From ZC4RG30 sp963777735 (GTDB lineage: Bacteria; Pseudomonadota; Gammaproteobacteria; Steroidobacterales; Steroidobacteraceae): a stretch of 64,000 nucleotides of DNA. The translations under genes were made by a program, and so were the position numbers. Below the pieces are notes generated by a model. The model saw nothing but the letters and a program-made list of their open reading frames with translations. It made no database searches and was not told the origin of the DNA. Below, piece by piece: positions 1 to 8,430 of this stretch (position 1 is its first letter; every line of letters starts with the position of its first letter). The DNA is taken from positions 434,001 to 498,000 of the forward strand of contig CAVZRQ010000008.1 in the NCBI GenBank assembly GCA_963777735.1, in the 5' to 3' direction.

Positions 1-211
1 GTCGCGCCAGCACCAGGCCATCGCCACCATTGTTGCCGGGGCCAGCCACGACCACCACGCGCCGGGCCGAGGGCCATCGCAAGCGCAGCAGCGCATCGGC
101 TGCTGCACCGGCGCGCAGCATCAGGTTGAAGCCGGGCGTGCCGCCCGCGATCGCGGCGGCCTCCAGCTGCCTGATCTGAGACACCGAATAAAGCGCACTG
201 GGAAGCGTCAT
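1..211 (-). CDS. nnr: NAD(P)H-hydrate epimerase, N-terminal part (partial)
   Basis: The first 70 residues of a YjeF-N domain protein are visible; the rest lies beyond the window edge. These proteins epimerise damaged NAD(P)H hydrates in the cytoplasm, and in many bacteria a C-terminal dehydratase domain is fused. The sequence shows the start helix (SVSQIRQLEAAAI), an alanine-rich helix, and the beta strand followed by the family loop GPGNNGGDGLVLAR. The ATG at 209-211 is only 26 bases from the divergent queG start. The nnr/queG pairing is common in Gammaproteobacteria, which supports both calls. Confidence 0.85.
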   Translation of the reverse strand, partial: MTLPSALYSVSQIRQLEAAAIAGGTPGFNLMLRAGAAADALLRLRWPSARRVVVVAGPGNNGGDGLVLAR

Positions 212-236
212 GTGAGCCTTCAGTATACTGGCTCAC
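212..236. promoter_or_regulatory. Divergent nnr/queG promoter dyad
   Basis: The whole gap between the divergent genes is one dyad: GTGAGCC at 212-218 and its exact complement GGCTCAC at 230-236. The palindrome AGTATACT (222-229) lies between the arms. This palindrome supplies a TATACT -10-like hexamer on both strands. Transcripts would then start within a few bases of either ATG, and neither gene has a visible Shine-Dalgarno, so both mRNAs may be nearly leaderless. No good -35 was seen, so the promoter role is inferred. Confidence 0.4.
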
Positions 237-237
237 G

Positions 238-1314
238 ATGACCACACCGCTGACGCGCGAAGTTCTGCTGCAACTGGCACGGGCCGAGGGCTTTGCCGAT
301 GCAGGGGTGACCGGCGTGGAACTGCCGCAGGACGAAGCCTGGCTGCAGCAATGGCTGGCCGCCGGGATGCACGGCGAGATGGGATACATGGCGCGGCATG
401 GCACACAAGCGCAGCCGCCCGGCTGAACTCCAACCCGGCACCTTGCGGGTCATCAGCCTGCGCATGGACTACTGGCCGGAAGATGCCGCCGACCCGGAGT
501 CGGTACTGGCGGATCCTGCGCTGGGATACGTTTCGCGTTACGCACTGGGCCGCGACTATCACAAGGTCATGCGCAACGCGCTGGCCCGCGTTGCCGCCGC
601 CATTGCGGCCCGCATGCCACACGAATACCGCGTGTTCGTGGACTCCGGGCCGGTGCTGGAAAAGGCACTGGCACGCAACGCGGGCCTCGGCTGGATCGGC
701 AAACACACCAACCTCATTGCGCGGGACGCAGGGTCGTATTTCTTCCTGGGCGAGATACTCACCGACCTGCCTCTGCCCGTGGATGAGCCGGCGAGCGCGC
801 ACTGCGGCACCTGCTCTGCCTGCCTGCCTGCCTGCCCCACCCAGGCCATCGTGGCACCCCATCAGCTCGACGCACGGCGCTGCATCTCCTATCTCACCAT
901 CGAGCTGCGCGGCAGCATCCCGGTCGAATTGCGCAGTGCCATCGGCAACCGCATCTATGGCTGCGACGATTGCCAGCTGGTCTGCCCGTGGAACAAGTTC
1001 GCGCGGCGGCGCAAACCATCCGGACTTCAAGGTCCGGCACGGCCTCGATGCACCGAGGCTCGTGGATCTGCTGGGCTGGACCGCAGCAGGATTTCGAACA
1101 ACGATTCGAAGGCAGCGCGGTGCGCCGCATCGGCTACGAAGCATTCATCCGCAATGTGGCGGTGGCACTGGGCAACGGCGCGCCTGATGCGGACGCCATG
1201 CATGCCTTGCGCGAACGCTGCAGCGATACCTCGGCATTGATCGCCGAACACGCACGCTGGGCACTGGAACAGCTCGCCGCCAGACAGGCTGCAGCGAACC
1301 AGCCGACCGGCTAG
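238..1314 (+). CDS. queG: Epoxyqueuosine reductase QueG (frameshifted)
   Basis: This iron-sulfur, cobalamin-dependent enzyme makes the last reduction in tRNA queuosine synthesis. The N-terminal part is MTTPLTREVLLQLARAEGF. Two ferredoxin-like clusters follow: CGTCSACLPACPT near 811-842 and CDDCQLVCPW near 961-990. The C-terminal part ends with an alpha-helical HEAT-like segment. The full protein needs three frame changes, near 400, 1012 and 1085, each explained by one inserted base. The total span (about 358 residues) matches the family. The stop TAG overlaps the convergent panC stop in a shared CTAG at 1311-1314. Confidence 0.88.
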
Positions 1315-2164
1315 CGGATCCTGACGCGCAGGTTGTCGATGAGCCGTGCCTTGCCGAGGCGCGCTGCCGTCAGGATCACCAGCTCGCGCGATTTCGGCGT
1401 GGGCTCGAGCAGCGTCTGGGCATCGCGGATCTCGAAGTAATCCGGCTGCATCCGCGCCACCCGCAACTCCGCGTTGCCCAGCGCCTCGAGTGCCGCGAAC
1501 GTGCGCTCGCCGGCTTCGATGCGCGCGGCAACCGCACGCAGGGTTTCGTAGATGCGCGGCGCGATCGCGCGCTCCGCTTCGGAGAGATAGCGGTTGCGGG
1601 AACTCATCGCGAGGCCATCCGGCGAACGCACGGTGGGCGCCCCGACGATCTCCACCGGCAGCTCCAGATCAGCCGTCATGCGACGGATGATGGCCAGCTG
1701 CTGGTAGTCCTTCTCGCCGAACACGGCGACGTCCGGCTGCACGATGCCGAACAGCTTCGCCACCACCGTGGCCACGCCGTCGAAATGCCCGGGCCGCACC
1801 GCACCGCAGAGAATCTCCGACAGCGCCTTCACGCTGACATGCGTCGCGCTCTGCCGGCCATCCGGGTACATCTCTTTCACTGCCGGCAGGAACAGCAGGT
1901 CGCAGCCTGCATCGGCCAGCAGATTGCTTGTCGTCTTCGGGGGTGCGCGGATATCGCTCGAAATCCTCGCCCGGTCCGAACTGCAGCGGATTCACGAACA
2001 CGCTGGCGATCACGCGGTCGGCACGCTGCCGCGCCGCCTCCAGCAGGCTCATGTGTCCTTCGTGCAGGCTGCCCATCGTGGGAACGAAGCCCGATGCGCG
2101 CGCCCTCCGACCGCCACTGGCGCACCTGCTCACGCAGTGCGCTGATGCGTTCGACGGTGATCAT
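1311..2164 (-). CDS. panC: Pantoate-beta-alanine ligase PanC (frameshifted)
   Basis: PanC joins pantoate and beta-alanine with ATP to make pantothenate, the vitamin B5 precursor of coenzyme A. The nucleotidyltransferase motif PTMGSLHEGH is near 2070-2100, and MSSRNRYLS, the KMSKS-like loop, is near 1570-1605. The ATG at 2162-2164 shares one base with the panB stop (TGATG), indicating translational coupling. Two single-base insertions, near 2108 (in a GGGCTTC context) and 1923 (AAGCAAT), split the frame into three; correcting them gives one 283-residue protein of normal length. Confidence 0.9.
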
Positions 2165-2995
2165 CAGGAGAAGCTGTGCTCGGGCGCCGGATAGTCGCGG
2201 GTCTTCACCGCAGCCACATAGCCCTGCAACGCAGCCAGCGGCGAACCCGCTCCCTGCATGAAATTGCGCACGAACCGCGGCTTGCGACCGCTGGTGATGT
2301 CGAGGATGTCGTACAGCACCTGGATCTGGCCGCCGGTGTCGGGACCTGCGCCGATGCCGATGACCGGCACGTCCAGTGCCTCGGTCACGGCCTTGCCCAG
2401 CGCATTCGGGAATGCACTCGAGCAGCACGATGTCGGCGCCGGCGGATTGCAGATCCTTCGCTTCCTGCAGGATGCGTTCGGCTGCGTCGGCCTGGCGCCC
2501 CTGCACGCGAAAGCCGCCGGTCTTGTGCACCGACTGCGGCTTCAGCCCCAGGTGCGCGCAGACGGCGATGTCATGCCCGGCCAGGAATTCGACGATGCGC
2601 AGCTGTTCGGCGCCGCTTTCGAGCTTCACCATGCGGGCGCCGCCGTCCTGCATCAGGCGCACCGAATTCGTCAGCGCGATCTCGGGCGAGGAATAACTCA
2701 TGAACGGCAGATCCGCCACCAGGAACGGCCGATGCAGGCCGCGTGACACTGCGCGCGTGTGATACACCACGTCTTCCACGGTGACCGGCACGGTGGTGTC
2801 GTGCCCCTGGATCACCATGCCGAGGGAATCGCCCACCAGCACCACATCGACATTGGCCTCGTCGAGCAGCACCGCGAAACTCGCGTCATAGCAGGTGAGC
2901 GCGGCAATGGGCTCACCCGCCTCGCGCATCTTGTTGAGCGTTGTCAGTGTGACCGGCGGCCGGGCCGAATCACGCAACTGCAGCTGGGTATACAT
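2164..2995 (-). CDS. panB: 3-methyl-2-oxobutanoate hydroxymethyltransferase PanB (frameshifted)
   Basis: PanB makes ketopantoate from alpha-ketoisovalerate and methylene-tetrahydrofolate, the step before pantoate in the same pathway as PanC. It is a TIM-barrel enzyme: ALTCYDASFAVLLDEA and VGDSLGMV near the N-terminus, VADLPFMSY (metal-binding Asp), and the catalytic-Glu region LLECIP near 2410-2425. One inserted base near 2405 (CCCGAAT) breaks the frame just after ECIP. The C-terminal piece resumes with VTEALDVPVIGIGAGP. It overlaps panC by one base and lies 2 bases from the dgk stop, so the three genes are probably co-transcribed. Confidence 0.91.
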
Positions 2996-2997
2996 GG

Positions 2998-3652
2998 TTA
3001 CAACCCCGAGTGACGCAGCGGATTGTAGTAGAGCCGGCCACGGGCCGTGCGCCCGATCTGCGCCAGCAATTCTTCATAATCCGCCTCATTGCTGATCGGG
3101 TCGATGTTTGCGGCATTCACGATCAGCAACGGGCCCTGATCGTAGGCATGGAAGAACCGGGCGTAGGCCTCGTTCAGGCGGGTGAGGTAGCTGCGGTCGA
3201 TGAGGCTCTCGTGGGCGATGCCACGGCGCGCGATGCGGTCCAGCAGCACGTCCACCGGCGCCTGCAGATATACCACGAGGTCGGGCTTGGGCGCATCGAT
3301 CGCCAGCCGGTCATGCACCTGCCGGTACAGCCCGTACTCTTCGTCGTCGAGCGTCATGCGCGCGAAGAGATCGTCCTTCGCCAGCAGGTAATCGGCCACC
3401 CGCACGGAGCCGAAAAGGTCCTGCTGCGTCAGCGAAGCCTGCTGCTGCGCCCGCTGGAACAGGAAATACAGCTGCGCCGGCAAGCGCACCGACGCGCGGA
3501 TTGCGATAGAACCGTTCGAGGAAGGGGTTTTCGTCGGCCTGCTCGAGCACCAGCTGCGCGCCCAGCGTCGCGGCCAGTTTGCGCGCGAGGCTGGTCTTGC
3601 CCACGCCGATCGCACCTTCCACCACGATGTAGCGGTGCGGCACCGCCGTCAT
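2998..3652 (-). CDS. Deoxynucleoside kinase (frameshifted)
   Basis: A dNK/dCK-family kinase that phosphorylates deoxynucleosides for salvage; the exact substrate cannot be told. The Walker A loop GAIGVGKTS is close to the start (VPHRYIVVEGAIGVGKTS). The middle has the QLYFLFQRAQQQ helix typical of these enzymes, and the C-terminal half has IDRSYLTRLNEAY. One inserted base near 3505 divides the gene into two frames. The start ATG overlaps the folK stop by 4 bases. A dNK between folK and panB is a known arrangement in Gammaproteobacteria. Confidence 0.82.
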
Positions 3653-4144
3653 GCCGCAATCACTTCGGCGATGCCGTCGTCCGGCAATCGCTGCAGCAGT
3701 TGTTCGGCGCGCCCCACGCCAGGCACCTGCAGGGTCGGCGCAATGTCGACCAGCGGCGCAAGCACGAAGCCGCGCTCGGCAATGCCGGGATGCGGCACGG
3801 TGAGCTCCGGTGTATCGATGCGTTGATCGCCGAACACCAGCAGATCCAGATCGAGCGTGCGCGGGCCCCAGCGTTCGCTGCGCACACGCCCCGCGGCAGT
3901 CTCGATGCCCCGGATGCCGGCCAGCAACTGCTGCGCCGAAAGCTGCGTCAGCACGCCTGCCACTGCATTGATGAAATCACCCTGCTGCACTGGCCCGAAG
4001 GGACGGGTGCGATACAGGCGCGATGTGGCCAGCAGACGGCATTCAGCCAGCTGCGCCAGAGCAGTCGAATGCGGCGCGAACCCGCGCCAGGGAATCACCG
4101 AGATTGCTGCCGACACCAATGTACGCCGGCACCCAGACCTTCAT
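3649..4144 (-). CDS. folK: 2-amino-4-hydroxy-6-hydroxymethyldihydropteridine diphosphokinase FolK (frameshifted)
   Basis: FolK transfers pyrophosphate to hydroxymethyl-dihydropterin in folate synthesis. The protein starts MKVWVPAYIGVGSNLGDS at 4144, and the HPPK signature GPRTLDLDLLVFGDQ is near 3830-3875. One inserted T near 4070 splits the gene between AAFD and ALAQLAEC; the uninterrupted downstream frame alone would lack the conserved GSNLG start. The first codons overlap the pcnB stop by 4 bases, so translation is probably coupled to pcnB. Confidence 0.9.
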
Positions 4145-5628
4145 CGCGGACCAGAAGGCCGGCGACGACGCCGACGACGGCGCGGGCGATCACCCTCACC
4201 TTCACCAGCACCGCCTTCTTCGCGGCCGCCACGTCCACCACGCGCGGCTTCCAGCGCCAGCGCCATTTCCTGCCGCTGCTGGGGGCTTGCAGCCTGCAAG
4301 GCCGTCCACCACTCGGCCACTTCGCGCTGGGCCATGCCCACGCTGGCCCGCAGCAGCAGCAGGTCATAGGCCGCGCGGAAGCGCGGCTGCTCGATCAGCC
4401 GCAACACCCGGCGACTGCGCGGATTCTCCAGTTGCGGCTGCAGCGCGAACATGTCGCGCACACCCAGCGAGAAACGCTTCGGGATGGTTACGCGCTGCTG
4501 CGCCTCGCGCATCGCATGTTCGCAGCCATCGAGAATCGTGCCGACTTCGCCCCATTGGTCCTGCGGCTGCTTCTCGATGTAGGCGGCAATCGGCCCGTAG
4601 AGCAGCAGCGTGAACAGGAATGTGGGCGTAACCGACTTGCCGGCCATGACGCGTTCGTCGGTATTGGCAAGGCCCGCGATCAGCAGCTGTTCCACGAGGC
4701 TGCCCGGATGCCGGGCCAGGAATTTGTCGACGCCCGGATACAGCACGGCCAGCAACCCGCGCCGGCGCAGCACTTCCAGGGATTTCACGCCATGGCCGGT
4801 GAGGAAGAGCTTCAGCGTTTCGTCGAACAGCCGTGCCGCCGGCACATCCGTCAGCAGATGCCGCAGCTCATCAATGGGCGCTTCGGTCGCAGGATCCAGC
4901 GTGAAGCCGAGCTTCGCCTCGAAACGCGCCGCACGCAGCATGCGCACCGGATCTTCACGGAAGCGGTGATCGGGGTCGCCGATCATCTTCAGGCGCCGCG
5001 CGGTGATGTCTTCCATCGCACCGACGTAATCCCACAGCGAGAAATCGTCGATGTTGTAGTAGAGGCCGTTGCAGGTGAAATCGCGCCGCCAGACGTCTTC
5101 TTCAATGCTGCCGTAGCTGTTGTCGCGCAGGATGCGGCCACCTTCATCCAGCACCCGGTCGGTATCTTCTTCGGCGTCGCGTTCGCGCTGCCGGTCGAGT
5201 TCTTCCTCGGCCTCGGGGTTGTCTTCGCTCGCGCCAACCTCCGGCAGGATGTCCGGATCGTCTTCGGTTTCCTCGCCCTGCGATGGCGCACTGGCGGCGC
5301 GGAAGGTGGCGACTTCGATGATCTCGTGACCGAAGAACACATGCGCCAGGCGGAAGCGCCGCCCGATCAGCCGGCAGTTGCGGAAGCAGCGCCGGACTTC
5401 TTCCGGGCTCGCACTGGTGGCGACGTCGAAATCCTTGGGCTCCACGCCCAGCATCAGGTCGCGCAGGCAACCGCCGACCAGGAAGGACTGGTAGCCCCCT
5501 TCGCGCAGCCGGTAGAGCACCCGCAGGGCATTGGGGGAAATGTTCTTCCGCGAGATGGTGTGTTCGGCACGCGGAATGATGCGCGGCGAGGCTGCCAGCG
5601 GTGTGCCAGCGTCGGAATCAGGGTTCAA
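4141..5628 (-). CDS. pcnB: Poly(A) polymerase I PcnB
   Basis: PcnB adds 3' poly(A) tails that mark RNAs for decay. It is a 495-residue class II nucleotidyltransferase with an intact frame. Visible motifs are FLVGGCLRDLMLG, the catalytic Asp pair in KDFDVAT, RRDFTCNGLYYN, and the neck sequence FREDPVRMLRAARFEAKLGF. The C-terminus ends in a run of eight arginines, the basic tail usual for PcnB. Unusual is an acidic insertion of about 40 residues (roughly 114-155) between the strand EVATFRA and GGRILRDNSYGSIEED. Compared with E. coli PcnB this loop is longer and rich in Glu and Asp. Confidence 0.93.
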   Translation of the reverse strand: MNPDSDAGTPLAASPRIIPRAEHTISRKNISPNALRVLYRLREGGYQSFLVGGCLRDLMLGVEPKDFDVATSASPEEVRRCFRNCRLIGRRFRLAHVFFGHEIIEVATFRAASAPSQGEETEDDPDILPEVGASEDNPEAEEELDRQRERDAEEDTDRVLDEGGRILRDNSYGSIEEDVWRRDFTCNGLYYNIDDFSLWDYVGAMEDITARRLKMIGDPDHRFREDPVRMLRAARFEAKLGFTLDPATEAPIDELRHLLTDVPAARLFDETLKLFLTGHGVKSLEVLRRRGLLAVLYPGVDKFLARHPGSLVEQLLIAGLANTDERVMAGKSVTPTFLFTLLLYGPIAAYIEKQPQDQWGEVGTILDGCEHAMREAQQRVTIPKRFSLGVRDMFALQPQLENPRSRRVLRLIEQPRFRAAYDLLLLRASVGMAQREVAEWWTALQAASPQQRQEMALALEAARGGRGGREEGGAGEGEGDRPRRRRRRRRPSGPR

Positions 5629-5655
5629 TGGGGTTACCGGGCTTCTTTTAATGAC

Positions 5656-5683
5656 TTGAGCATGTTTCGGGGACGCCTATAAT
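5656..5683 (+). promoter_or_regulatory. Promoter of tRNA-Glu(CTC)
   Basis: TTGAGC (5656-5661) and a perfect TATAAT (5678-5683) are separated by 16 bases, about 48 bases before the tRNA. The sequence just after the -10 is GC-rich (accgcgcccc), like the discriminators of stringently controlled stable-RNA promoters. It also lies between the pcnB start and the tRNA, so it cannot be pcnB's own promoter on the opposite strand. Confidence 0.7.
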
Positions 5684-5730
5684 ACCGCGCCCCGCAGGGC
5701 CCCGCGGCAACCATCCCGCGGGCAGGCCAC

Positions 5731-5806
5731 GCTCCCTTCGTCTAGAGGCCCAGGACATAGCCCTCTCAAGGCTAGTACACCGGTTCGAATCCGGTAGGGA
5801 GCGCCA
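5731..5806 (+). tRNA. tRNA-Glu, anticodon CTC
   Basis: A full cloverleaf can be drawn. The acceptor stem is GCTCCCT (5731-5737) with AGGGAGC (5796-5802), the T arm is ccggTTCGAATccgg, and the 7-base anticodon loop CTCTCAA sits between TAGCC and GGCTA. CTC occupies positions 34-36 and reads GAG. The 3' CCA is encoded (5804-5806). Confidence 0.95.
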
Positions 5807-5817
5807 TTCTTCCAGGC

Positions 5818-6846
5818 CTACGGCCTGGCCGGGCGCGAATCGCGTGGCATCGGCCGGGTGCCAATCTCGGTCAGCAACCCTCCTACGCCCATCGCCTGGA
5901 TGTCCGCGGCTGTGACCTGTACGCCCGCGGCAAAGCGCCGCAGCACGAAATCAAAGCCATTGAGTTTGGGCGATCGTGCGCAGGTGGGAATCCCCACCAC
6001 GGGCAACCCGTTGCCAAGCCGTGCCAGCACCAGCAGATTGCCCGGATCCACCGGCATGCCGGCATGCAGTACGCGACCGCCCGCCCCCACTACTGCTGCA
6101 GGCACCACGTCGCCCCGATCCACCGTCGCGGCAATACCCGATACCAGCAGCAGCCCTGGCGCATCGGCAGATTGCGCCAGCTGCAGCAGCGCTGCCGACA
6201 CTGCAGCTTCGTCATGGGCCACCACCCGCTCTGCCACCAGTGAACCCGCCAGCGGCGTCAGTCGAGTGGCGACCGCATCGCGCATCTTGTTCAGCACCGA
6301 ATCCGCGGTGGTCGCGGTACGGGTCAATACGAGGCCAACGCGGGTGCCCTGCCAGGGCGCCACGAACAGCGCCGCACCGAGGCCACCCAGTGCCTGCAAC
6401 ACCTGCTTCAGCGCGGTGGCAGGCACTGCATACGGGATGATCTTCACCGTGGCCAGCATCTGGCCCGCGCTGACCGGTGCGTCGCCATGCAGGGTCGCGA
6501 TGGTCAGGCCTTCGTGCACGCGATTCGCGGCATGAATGCGGGCTGAGTCGAGTACCAGCAGGCCCGCGCTGCGTGCATACAGATTGACGCGCCCGGTGGT
6601 TGCGTTGCCGATCTCCACCGCCATGCCCGCCAGTGCATGCGCCACCTGCGTGGCAGCCTCATCTTCCGGCACATCGTCGGCAGCAAGACTGGCCACCACC
6701 ACGCTCTGCACACCAGCCGCTGCGAGGCGCGAGAGCGCCGCTTCGTCCAGCTGCGTGCCTTTCTTCAGCGTGCCGCCGGGGAGCTTGATGCTGTGAGCCA
6801 GCACGCAGCCACGCGCTTCGCCCAGACCCACTGGACCGAACTTCAC
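5818..6846 (-). CDS. Molybdopterin-binding protein (MoeA/MoaB-like fold)
   Basis: A 342-residue protein related to molybdopterin-binding (MoCF) domains. The C-terminal half carries VDPGNLLVLARLGNGLPVVG followed by IPTCARSPKLNGFDFVLRR. I chose GTG at 6844-6846 because it overlaps the upstream XdhC stop (GTGA) and begins VKFGPVGLGEARGCVLAHSI; the longer open frame upstream is out-of-frame XdhC code. It is the last gene of the XdhC unit. Together with the adjacent oxidoreductase genes it probably serves insertion or modification of the molybdenum cofactor. Its exact reaction is unknown; a MobA-like fusion partner is absent. Confidence 0.72.
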   Translation of the reverse strand: MKFGPVGLGEARGCVLAHSIKLPGGTLKKGTQLDEAALSRLAAAGVQSVVVASLAADDVPEDEAATQVAHALAGMAVEIGNATTGRVNLYARSAGLLVLDSARIHAANRVHEGLTIATLHGDAPVSAGQMLATVKIIPYAVPATALKQVLQALGGLGAALFVAPWQGTRVGLVLTRTATTADSVLNKMRDAVATRLTPLAGSLVAERVVAHDEAAVSAALLQLAQSADAPGLLLVSGIAATVDRGDVVPAAVVGAGGRVLHAGMPVDPGNLLVLARLGNGLPVVGIPTCARSPKLNGFDFVLRRFAAGVQVTAADIQAMGVGGLLTEIGTRPMPRDSRPARP

Positions 6847-7550
6847 GTTGGCTTGCTGCCTGCGCTGCGTTCCAGCCGCAATGCCTGCGTCATCTGCGCC
6901 AGGACGGAGATGGCGATCTCGGCGGGTGTGCGCGCGCCGATCGAGAGCCCCGCCGGGCCGCAGATACGGGCCCGCTGTGCCTCCGGCACGCCCGCTTCGG
7001 CCAGGCGCTCCAGGCGCTTCGCATGCGTGCGCGTGGAGCCCAGCGCGCCCACATAGAACGCAGGCGTGGGCAATACGGCGAGCAACGCCGGATCGTCGAT
7101 CTTCGGATCGTGAGTCAGCAACACCACGGCAGTGCGCGCATCCGGCCGCAGCGCTGCAAACGCCTGCTGTGGCCATTCGTCCACCAGCGCCACGCCGGGG
7201 AAACGCTCTGGCCGCAGGAATGCGCTGCGGGGATCAACGACCGTCACGGCATAACCGGCCGACATCGCCATGGTGCACAACGCTTCGCTGATGTGCACGG
7301 CGCCCACGATGATGAGTCGCTGTGGCGGATTGTGCGGCGTGACCAGCACCTGCTCGGCGATCACCTGGGCCCGATCGGAGCGCAATGCCTCGTGCCCCGC
7401 CGCTGCCAGCGCCGGATCGGTCATCGCCAGCAATTGCAGACCCGCGGCATCCAGCAGCCGCTGCAGGCCGCCATCCAGCGGCGTGAACAGCACCACGGCG
7501 CGCGCTTCACGGCGTGCCGCCAGCAATGCCTGCGCCATGGCCTGACGCAT
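6843..7550 (-). CDS. XdhC family protein, Rossmann domain ORF
   Basis: This 235-residue ORF is the C-terminal half of XdhC/CoxI-type maturation factors. In the family these bind molybdenum cofactor and help its sulfuration before insertion into xanthine-dehydrogenase-type enzymes. The Rossmann segment RLIIVGAVHISEALCTMA lies mid-protein, and ALGSTRTHAKRLERL and GLSIGARTPAEIAISVLAQM are typical C-terminal family sequences. The ATG at 7548-7550 directly follows the TAG of the preceding domain ORF. XdhC encoded as two adjacent ORFs is known in other proteobacteria. Confidence 0.85.
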   Translation of the reverse strand: MRQAMAQALLAARREARAVVLFTPLDGGLQRLLDAAGLQLLAMTDPALAAAGHEALRSDRAQVIAEQVLVTPHNPPQRLIIVGAVHISEALCTMAMSAGYAVTVVDPRSAFLRPERFPGVALVDEWPQQAFAALRPDARTAVVLLTHDPKIDDPALLAVLPTPAFYVGALGSTRTHAKRLERLAEAGVPEAQRARICGPAGLSIGARTPAEIAISVLAQMTQALRLERSAGSKPT

Positions 7551-7884
7551 CTAGACCAGCGCCTCGACATAGACGCGGATTCGGCCACCGCAGGCGAGCC
7601 CGACGCCAAAGGCCAGCTCGTCGCTCACGCCATACTCCAGCAGGGCCGGGTGCACCCGTGCGCATGACATCGGCAGCCGCTTCGATGACGGCCACTTCCA
7701 CGCAACCGCCGGAAACCGAACCCGCGAACTGACCCGCTTCGTTGCACACCAGCAGGCTGCCGGCTGGCCGTGGCGCGGAGCCCCAGGTGGAAACCACGGT
7801 GGCGATGGCTGCGCGCTGCCCCGCTTCGCGCCACTGCAGCGCGATAGCCAGCAATTCCGATTCCTCAGTCTGCCCGGTGCTCAT
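7551..7884 (-). CDS. XdhC/CoxI N-terminal domain ORF (frameshifted)
   Basis: The first half of XdhC: MSTGQTEESELLAIALQWRE, then IATVVSTWGSAPRPAGSLL, GSVSGGCVEVAVIEAA, and after one inserted G near 7657 the frame continues VSDELAFGVGLACGGRIRVY. These are the conserved XdhC/CoxI segments (GSVSGGCVE and LACGG). The ORF ends in a true TAG at 7551-7553, one base before the ATG of the Rossmann-domain ORF, so the protein is made as two chains that presumably associate. It is divergent from iorA with about 60 bases between them. Confidence 0.8.
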
Positions 7885-7943
7885 GGCGCGATTGTAGGAT
7901 AATGCAGGCTTCCCAAGGATTCGCTTTACGGAGTTTCTCAAAG

Positions 7944-8402
7944 ATGCTCACGCTCGACGTCAACGGCAAACAACTCACCACCGATGCTGCCGAGGACACC
8001 CCTCTGCTCTGGGTACTGCGCGACAGCCTCAAACTCACCGGCACCAAGTTCGGTTGCGGCATGGCCCAGTGCGGCGCGTGCACGGTGCATATCGATGGCC
8101 AGGCCACCCGCAGCTGCGTGCTGCCGGTATCGGCTGCAGTCGGCAAGAAGATCACCACGATCGAGAACGTCGCGGCAGAAGCCGTGGGCAAGGCCGTGCA
8201 GGAAGCCTGGATCGCCGAGAGCGTGCCCCAGTGCGGGTACTGCCAGTCGGGCCAGATCATGAGCGCCACCGCCCTGCTGCAGCAGAACAGCAAGCCGAGC
8301 GATGCAGACATCGACGCCGCCATGACCGGCAACATCTGCCGCTGCGGCACCTACGTGCGCATCCGCGCCGCCATTCATCGTGCCGCCGCCACCCTGGCCT
8401 GA
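7944..8402 (+). CDS. (2Fe-2S)-binding small subunit of a molybdenum hydroxylase (IorA-like)
   Basis: The electron-transfer subunit of a xanthine-oxidase-family enzyme, 152 residues. The N-terminal plant-type [2Fe-2S] domain has TKFGCGMAQCGACTVHIDG plus a fourth Cys in TRSCVLPV. The C-terminal four-helix domain holds the second cluster, CGYCQSGQIM and NICRCGTYVRI. I chose the ATG at 7944, which begins LTLDVNGKQLTT and follows an ACGGAG ribosome site 10 bases upstream; the longer frame from 7902 has no such site. It is followed 28 bases later by the catalytic subunit. Confidence 0.9.
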   Translation: MLTLDVNGKQLTTDAAEDTPLLWVLRDSLKLTGTKFGCGMAQCGACTVHIDGQATRSCVLPVSAAVGKKITTIENVAAEAVGKAVQEAWIAESVPQCGYCQSGQIMSATALLQQNSKPSDADIDAAMTGNICRCGTYVRIRAAIHRAAATLA

Positions 8403-8430
8403 AGCGCAGCACCCTCAGGACAAAACAGCC

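Noticed and set aside
3010..5682. An 890-residue open frame on the plus strand opposite dgk, folK and pcnB
   Set aside because: Long antisense frames are expected in high-GC genes. Its composition (many Gln, His, Arg) and lack of any family segment, plus three well-recognised genes on the other strand, mark it as a shadow.
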